Shown: positions 58,261-64,000 of the stretch, in pieces
How positions within the stretch are numbered: position 1 is the first letter of the stretch
Layout of the letters: every line of letters begins with the position of its first letter
Assembly: GCA_016800925.1 (NCBI GenBank)
Contig: JABCPU010000104.1
Coordinates: 118,809 to 182,808 of the forward strand
From: Suillus spraguei
Taxonomy: Eukaryota > Basidiomycota > Agaricomycetes > Boletales > Suillaceae
Reading direction: 5' to 3'
Length of the DNA stretch: 64,000 nucleotides
Position numbers and translations under genes: made by a program
Notes under the pieces: model-generated
What the model was told of the DNA's origin: nothing
What the model saw: only the letters and a program-made list of their open reading frames with translations
Database searches by the model: none

Positions 58261-61200
58261 TCATTCATGTGCACCATCGATCAACGAGGGCTGCAGGTCT
58301 TGAAATGCTGCCTGTGCATCCTGAGCTAGTAAGGAATACATTTGAGACTGCCTTCCGGCATAGCATGCATGACCCGGAAGTTGTTTCAACAATGATTCCT
58401 GCATCCGGGCACCCCATGTGGTTGCCTTCCACAAGAAAAAGTTGCACGTCCAATCCATCTCTGATTGCACCAATGATATTTCTTCCATCCATCGATCCCG
58501 TAGTGCCTTTGCCCGAAGCCAATGAACTCGGTAAACTTGGGATGGGTCCTGTCAGCTCACCACGAATATATCAAGCATGCCCGAACTCACATTCCTCATT
58601 CCACGAATTTTCTGGACCCTCCATGTCGACTTCCACTGACCAGAACCAAGCGAGGGACTCATTTCGCTGACCTCGGGCGTTTGGATCGCCGATGGCAGTG
58701 CTGATTTTGAGCTGCTCGCGAAGCAGGGGTTTGTATTTCTGAAGCTGGTCTGGCCCCGGCTCAAGTTGTATCATTTGCTTCCTGGTTTTTGTATATATAC
58801 TGGCATGTAGGGATACTGCCTGCTGCACTGATGTCACCTGGGACCACGCTCGAGTTTTTAGGGCTTGAGATTTGGCTTGCCTAACTGTTGTTCGGAACAG
58901 GATAGCCTTGTTGCACAAGTGAATGCGGAGATTGTGCAGGGCATCATTGGCCTGCCCTTCACGAAGGGACATCTCCAACGGAATCAGATCCTCTGCCATA
59001 CAGCGTCTGCAATGTTCAACCCCGAGGTTTGATGGCAATGGAATTATGGTGAGCTCAGGGGAGTTTGTCCATGCATCAGATGTCTCGGTGAAATCCGCCG
59101 GGTCATCATCGATATCGTCAAGAATATCTATGTTCAAGTCGTCAGGATCGTCATCTGCATCAAATCCCTCTCCCAGATGCGTAAGAGCAGACCGAGTGAA
59201 TTCATCTATCTGGCCTTGAATACGATCGCGTTGCCGGGCGATATCTAATCTCTGTGTCTCCGTCGATCGTCTTCCAATTCTGCGGACCTCGATGAGCAAT
59301 GCAATTTGAGCCTCTTCAATTGCCAACCCAATGGATATCCATGTTGCCACAGATCTGCGAGAGGGTGCTGCATGACGGGCATTACCCGCTTCTAGTAGTC
59401 TAAGCTCGATCTCCTTTTTGCTTGGTGCTAAGTGAAAAATGAATGCGGAGCTCCACGGAGACAAAGAATGTTAACTTACCCTTCTTGATATTGATTTCAT
59501 ATAAATCCATCGCCGCAGGATCCCTGATTCTCTTGGACTGAGCGACCATCTCGCTGGCTAACCATTGTGTCTTTAAATTGCCGGGTGCAGCTTCATCAAG
59601 TCTGTCGAAAGCCTTGCCACTTTCGGCGATGCCATTCTTCGCCAGCTTGTATTTCCGGCAAAGAGTCCTTTTCATGCGGATCATCTTGCAGAAATTGGAA
59701 TCGTTCATCTGATAATCAAGACATTCCTTTCGGTGCGGGGATGACATTCCCCGAGCGGCAGGGGAAATCAGGTTGAGACGCGCCCATAGGGTCTCCATGA
59801 TCTCTCCATCAATCCGGCCAATGCCTTCAATAAAATTCGAAGCATATCGGACATAGCAACTGTCCTGATGTCCATGCACATGCCACAAACCGATTCCAGG
59901 AATGATGGTCAGTTCCGGTACCATGTCAAGGTATCGGCTTCGATCCACCCGAACACGAAAGTGCTTGTTGTATTGACAATTAATGTCATAGAAGGTGACA
60001 GCCCTGGTAATGCCTTCCATGTTGTGCTGGGCAGCCTCACAAAGGGCTAGTCCATGTTCATTTGTCTGCAAATGATGCATGGTCAACTAGTGAATGTGAT
60101 TGGCATGTTTGGCTTGCCTTTCCCCTTTCTGAAAATCAACCATCGAGTGAGGGACAAAGCACCCATGCCGGGCGCAGGCAACTCCCCCGATTCCTGTGGA
60201 CTCGAGCTTGTGCCGCGCCGCATTTGCTTGATTGACCGCCCGGTGATTGTTGCAGCTCGATTTTTCCACCGTGTCAGCAGCCTCCGCAAGATGCATGTTA
60301 TACCTGTCCTTTCCGACCATGAATCCAAGCCCATCTGAAAGCCAAACTTCATCGAGGGGATTAATGGGATGCAGGTGTTCAGCTTTGAAATTTCCGTCCA
60401 TCACAAATGACCGGGTGTATTTCCAGCTTGGAGTTCTTATCATCGCCGAGTTCACTTCGGTATTGAACATGACTCACTCATCAAGTGATTCATCCCCTGA
60501 CAAAGATACATTAATCCCAGGCTGAGGACATGCCGGGCAAAATAATGCAAGATCTCCTGCGTTCGGGATGTCAGAACGATGGCCATAGCCATGCCATTTC
60601 ATGGTCTTCAACTGCCTCCACTGTCGAGCGACTCTCATGAGCTCTCTGTATCGATCCTTGCCACGGCCTGTGTCAACATCATGTCCTTTAGATGAAGCAC
60701 AAATAGCATTACCGGAACAAGGTGTGGAAACATGCTCGAGGTCATTCGCCGGAGCTTACTGTAATAGTTCATTGCGGAGGTGCCGCATTCAAGGTTGTCC
60801 AATAGAAAATCATCCAGCACTCCGAAGGTAAACACGGTCTTCGGCCTGTTAAACGATGCAGGGAAAAATCCATGCCGAAACATTTGAATGTCCGGACTCA
60901 TGGCATTTGGACAATCGCAGCAGCGAACCTCGAGGCGGTGAACTCCGGACTTGTCAACGATGACCATGGTGTTTTCCTTCGGCTGGAACTCAGGTCCCGA
61001 CACAGACGGAAGATCTTCGGGCTCAAGCTGGTCTTCAGGTTCATCTCCTTCGAACAAATCCCACCTATCTGTGAGCACCGGACATTGCTTGCCATCATGC
61101 CCGAGGTGTATGGTGAGTCCCACATGAGCGAGACAACTCCGCTCGAAGAATTGACCATTCCATTGACTGATCCAGTGGAAAGGATTGCAACGATGTTGAC

Positions 61201-61690
61201 TCCTGCAACAGCCCGTGCAATAGAGAGGCTCGCCAAGACAATCTTGACATTTGTAGACCCCATCCTGGTGGCAGATGATGCATCTCCTGTCTTCTGGTGG
61301 AGCTTCTCGATCCAGGAGGTGATGCAGATATGATTCCTGCCTTGGCAGCCATTGCCTGAGGTAGTCATTTTGACTCTGCATTTTTTATATTGAGCTATAG
61401 TTTGAATGACACTCCAACATTTAACATGAACTTGCCATGGTTTTTGGGAGTTGCAATGGCTCAAATGAGCCTTGGTCTTGCTCGTAAGTATTGTCAGGAA
61501 AGTCATCCCAAGGAGGTGGTGCCTGAACAGGCTGAAGTGTTGGTGATTCTGGGGGAGAGTGAGGCATGGACCTGTAGGCTCGTCGTCTTGTGCTTGCAAG
61601 TGGGACCTTGACCCAAATCTTTCTACCCTTGCTGCCCCTTGCTTCTACCCTGTGGGATTTTTGCAATGGGGTGCATCTACCTATCTTCAT
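58261..61690 (-). CDS. CxC2-type KDZ (Kyakuja-Dileera-Zisupton) transposase
   Basis: The N-terminal exon (61690 to about 61421, basic, RKIWVKVPLASTRR) leads to the CxC2 cysteine cluster (CIICHQDGVYKCQDC ... CTGCC, about 61.28-61.18 kb). The KDZ core follows, with FVMDGNFKAEH (Asp near 60397), CNNHRAVNQAN, ACARHGCFVP and DFQKGER. Then come FYDINCQYNKH (second Asp near 59986), GLWHVHGHQDSCYVRY, RIDGEIMETLWA (Glu near 59803), and the C-terminal helical region (IEEAQIALLIEVRR; DPNARGQRNESLAWFWS; GHACYAGRQ), stop near 58261. Introns are 50-65 nt; 60066-60117 is of the GC..AG type and restores KGERQMNMD. Directly after it a one-base deletion creates TAG at 60047-60049. Apart from this and an unclear first junction the gene appears whole. 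KDZ enzymes are DDE-type DNA transposases. Confidence 0.88.
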
Positions 61691-61927
61691 CTTATTTTAT
61701 AATGCTAATGTTGCAAGCAAAGCATCTGCTCAGGTGGAATGAATTTTTATTACATTGTGGTGTCATACAGTCCTGCCGACTCATTACAAATTTATGTCCA
61801 TTTATGGCTTCGGGACCAATATAGCTCAATTAAGCTACTGTTAGGCTTTTGTCAAAGATCAACTTCTGTCAATTCGTTCATTCTTCCACCTTGCTTATCC
61901 TCAGCCCATTCTGCAATTTGATTCACC
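61691..61927. promoter_or_regulatory. Divergent region between KDZ gene and the next plus-strand gene
   Basis: About 240 bp between two divergent starts; AT-rich, presumably carrying both promoters. A TATA-like TTATTTTATAATG occurs near 61692-61704. Confidence 0.4.
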
Positions 61928-63786
61928 ATGGCAAGGACGGGTCATTCCACTCACTTGACTTCCGGCAGAAATAGGGCACGTCAACCACAGACACAGAAGC
62001 TCACGGAAAACGAAATTTCGGAGTTGAAGAACTACCTTCCTGAGTGGACCGCGGCCAAAAGGGGTGAGAAGCGAGGGGTTTTCACTGCAATTGCCAGGGC
62101 AGCCAGGTTGTTTGCTCCTAAAGTCGACCAAGGACAATGGAAAAAGAGGAAGCAGGTGATGCGTCTTCGTTGTGTTGAAAAACTACAATTTTAACATCTT
62201 ATTCTTCCATCAACTCTCAGATGTATAACACTTGGTTGTTCAACAACAAGAAAAGGAAGGAAAGGAAGGACATGATAAAGTATGGGAGGAAATGGACGCC
62301 TAGGATGGTGGTCTACCAGCAGAAGCGCGAAGAGGTGCTAAAGAGGATTGAGGACGAGTCCGGGGCAAAGCCGGGAGATCCCAGTATGTTCAAACATTAT
62401 CAGGGGGCTGTGAAGAGAGTCATGGCTGAATTGGACGACGACGAGTTGGAGAAGGCAAAAGAAACAGCGGAAGAATGGTCAAACAGCTTTCCTCCTCCGG
62501 AGATACAAGCAGAAGTTGCTCGTAAGAAGGGACCGGCATATATGGAGCACTTTTCGAAAGAGATGTGGAGGCAATGCGGGATGAGAGTTTTTGTGTTGTC
62601 AGCTTGGAAGAATGAACAGGGAGAGGTTCTGTTCGGGATGTAAGTCAATTGTGTCCGTCATCGCCGATCTTGGATCTCAATATATGTGTGCAGGCATGAT
62701 GATAATGAGGCATTAGGAGATGGGGACAGCTTCATGAAGACTAAGGACTGGGAGGACATTGAGCCAGTATGGCAGGAGTACGCCCAGGAACAGTTCGGTG
62801 AGTGTTTGAACTTTGGATGCAAGAATGAATTCGTTGATCATCACAATGATAGGTGCCGGGGCACAGGACGGAGGACGACAGGTCAAGGGAGGTCGCAAAA
62901 GAGTCAGAAAACCAGCTTTGGAACTCGACACAGATGGAAATGGGATGCCGTTGCTTCCAGACATCACGGAAACAAAACTTGAGGAGAAGAAAGCCATAGT
63001 CAGGGCGTTTCTTACATCGCACTACAGTGAGTCTTTCGTGGCAACATCTGAGATGTTGCTGAATGCTGGACACAGGAATATGTTCCGGGAATGACAAGGC
63101 TGTCGTGCCATGGAGTGCCCTCGTACAAAGTCAGGATGACTTTGTGGCAAGGAAGTATCTTCCGGCGATATTGACCTGAAGGAGCCTTCGAAGTTGCAAA
63201 CTGGGACACAACGGCCTTGCTCAATTTCTGGTATGCTCAGCAGGAAACAGGAAAAGATTCAACATTTCTGTTCAAAGCATGGAAGAACAAGGATGGGGAC
63301 ATGGTACCATCTGTGGTATCCGGCAAGTCGCCATCGCATCTGACTCGTCAAGTGAGAATGCAGAAGAGTGGAACTCTCCGAAGGCCCCGGGATCCATCAA
63401 CCGAAGCCGAGAGTGATACCGACAGTGAAACTCATGACAAGGAGGATGACATTGATGATGACTCGGCTGATGGTCGATCCCCACTGAAGAAACCCAGACA
63501 AATAGCACACCCATCTTCAGCACCCAAGGAGACAGAAGTTCCATGTTCAATGCCGGAGCCTCGCCCGGCCAGGCCGGCCAAGGCAGGTGCACTTTTGACA
63601 TCACGGATGGGCGACCTCCTGGCCGGGATCACTGAGGAAGTGGAAGAGAGGAACGCATCGCCGGAACCAAGGAGTATACAGGGCAAGAAAGCTGTCATTG
63701 AACCATCCGCAAGGACCACCCGGAGTAAGTCTCAAAAGCCGGTAGAGAGTACACTTCGAGTAACCAGGGCAAGGGGAAGGAAATAA
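61928..63786 (+). CDS. Basidiomycete-specific protein of unknown function, 3' half frameshifted
   Basis: Four clean exons: 61928-62155, 62221-62639, 62694-62797 and from 62853, joined in phase by GT..AG introns of 65, 54 and 55 nt. They encode MARTGHSTHLTSGRNRAR, a helical DNA-binding-like start, YNTWLFNNKKRKERKDM (very basic), AYMEHFSKEMWRQCGMRVFVL and GRKRVRKPALEL. From about 63027 to 63217 the expected continuation (GNDKAVVPWSALVQ, DLKEPSKLQ, LLNFWYAQQ) lies in three frames, so at least two indels are needed; the last frame runs to 63786 with an acidic stretch and a basic end (RVTRARGRK). I recall similar hypothetical proteins scattered in Agaricomycete genomes. A nuclear, chromatin-linked protein is plausible. 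Divergent from the KDZ transposase. Confidence 0.62.
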
Positions 63787-63859
63787 TGTACATATACCAA
63801 ACTGCCCCCATGTTTACCACATTTTCATCATTTGTCACACTTCTTAAAACACAGTGTCC

Positions 63860-63958
63860 CACTTCCAAAATGTTGAATCCTAAGCACCGAGTTCCGGACG
63901 TATCCTGATCACCGAGTTCCGGACGACTCCCGATCACCGAGGTCCGGCACCCAAGTAT
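63860..63958. repeat. Short CpG-containing tandem repeat at right edge
   Basis: Three units of roughly CACCGAGTTCCGGACGWMTCCYGAT, about 30 bp apart, near 63884-63945. The motif belongs to the same ACTCGG/GTTCCGG family as the satellites at 53.2 and 55.3 kb. The array may continue beyond the window. Confidence 0.7.
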
Positions 63959-64000
63959 CAATCATTGGTAGTTGGTATTAGAGATTAGGGTTGTGCATTC

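Overview
The window looks like a repeat-rich accessory region of a mushroom-forming basidiomycete (Agaricomycetes). The evidence is intron size (about 50 nt wherever I could place one) and gene content: cofilin, Rpn9, a double-telobox Myb protein, an SHPRH-type helicase, F-box/LRR, an OTT_1508-like deaminase, C2-TPR-CHAT proteins, FunK1 kinase, DUF6532, CxC2-KDZ transposase and a fungal TET/JBP dioxygenase. I cannot name genus or species. All family assignments are from reading the sequence and from remembered family motifs; no search was run.

Left part (1-8.4 kb): nested retroelements. A chromodomain Ty3/gypsy tail (pol 3' end, an extra downstream ORF, and a 3' LTR) abuts a 5'-truncated LINE with a 25-nt poly(A). 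The LINE ends about 80 nt inside what looks like the first intron of a secreted agmatinase gene on the opposite strand. Then, to about 14.6 kb, comes a small gene block in which an ICMT-like methyltransferase 3' half has been duplicated around an OTT_1508-like deaminase gene, followed by an F-box/LRR gene.

Middle (15.7-28.6 kb): the conserved core. Cofilin (minus) and the proteasome lid subunit Rpn9 (plus) are divergently arranged. A Tay1/TRF-like protein with two telobox Myb domains follows, then a long minus-strand SNF2/RING gene of the SHPRH/Irc20 type.

28.6-38.1 kb: a tandem duplication of C2-TPR-CHAT genes. The first copy is badly decayed. The second is nearly complete and keeps the CHAT His/Cys pair, but has reading-frame breaks. 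A foldback element made of two 265-bp inverted units follows, then a decayed second copy of the SHPRH 5' end.

38.3-53.7 kb: a transposon-rich stretch. A DUF6532 gene carries a foldback Tc1-like element in an intron and several stops. There are two solo LTRs with clean 5-bp target duplications; one is validated by an empty copy of its target elsewhere in the window. A FunK1 kinase gene is truncated by a 487-bp repeat. Two Tc1 elements encode identical 333-aa transposases, one whole and one truncated exactly at the same 487-bp repeat. A satellite of about 170 bp separates the two Tc1 copies.

53.7-64.0 kb: the most interesting block. It holds a TET/JBP-type 2-oxoglutarate dioxygenase gene with its full catalytic set, about 1.9 kb of CpG-rich satellite, a small unknown gene, a CxC2-type KDZ transposase gene and a further basidiomycete-type gene. 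Fungal TET/JBP genes are known to travel with KDZ transposons. The CpG-rich satellite between the two suggests a mobile unit that carries a DNA-modifying enzyme together with a dense block of possible substrate; the second half of that idea is inference.
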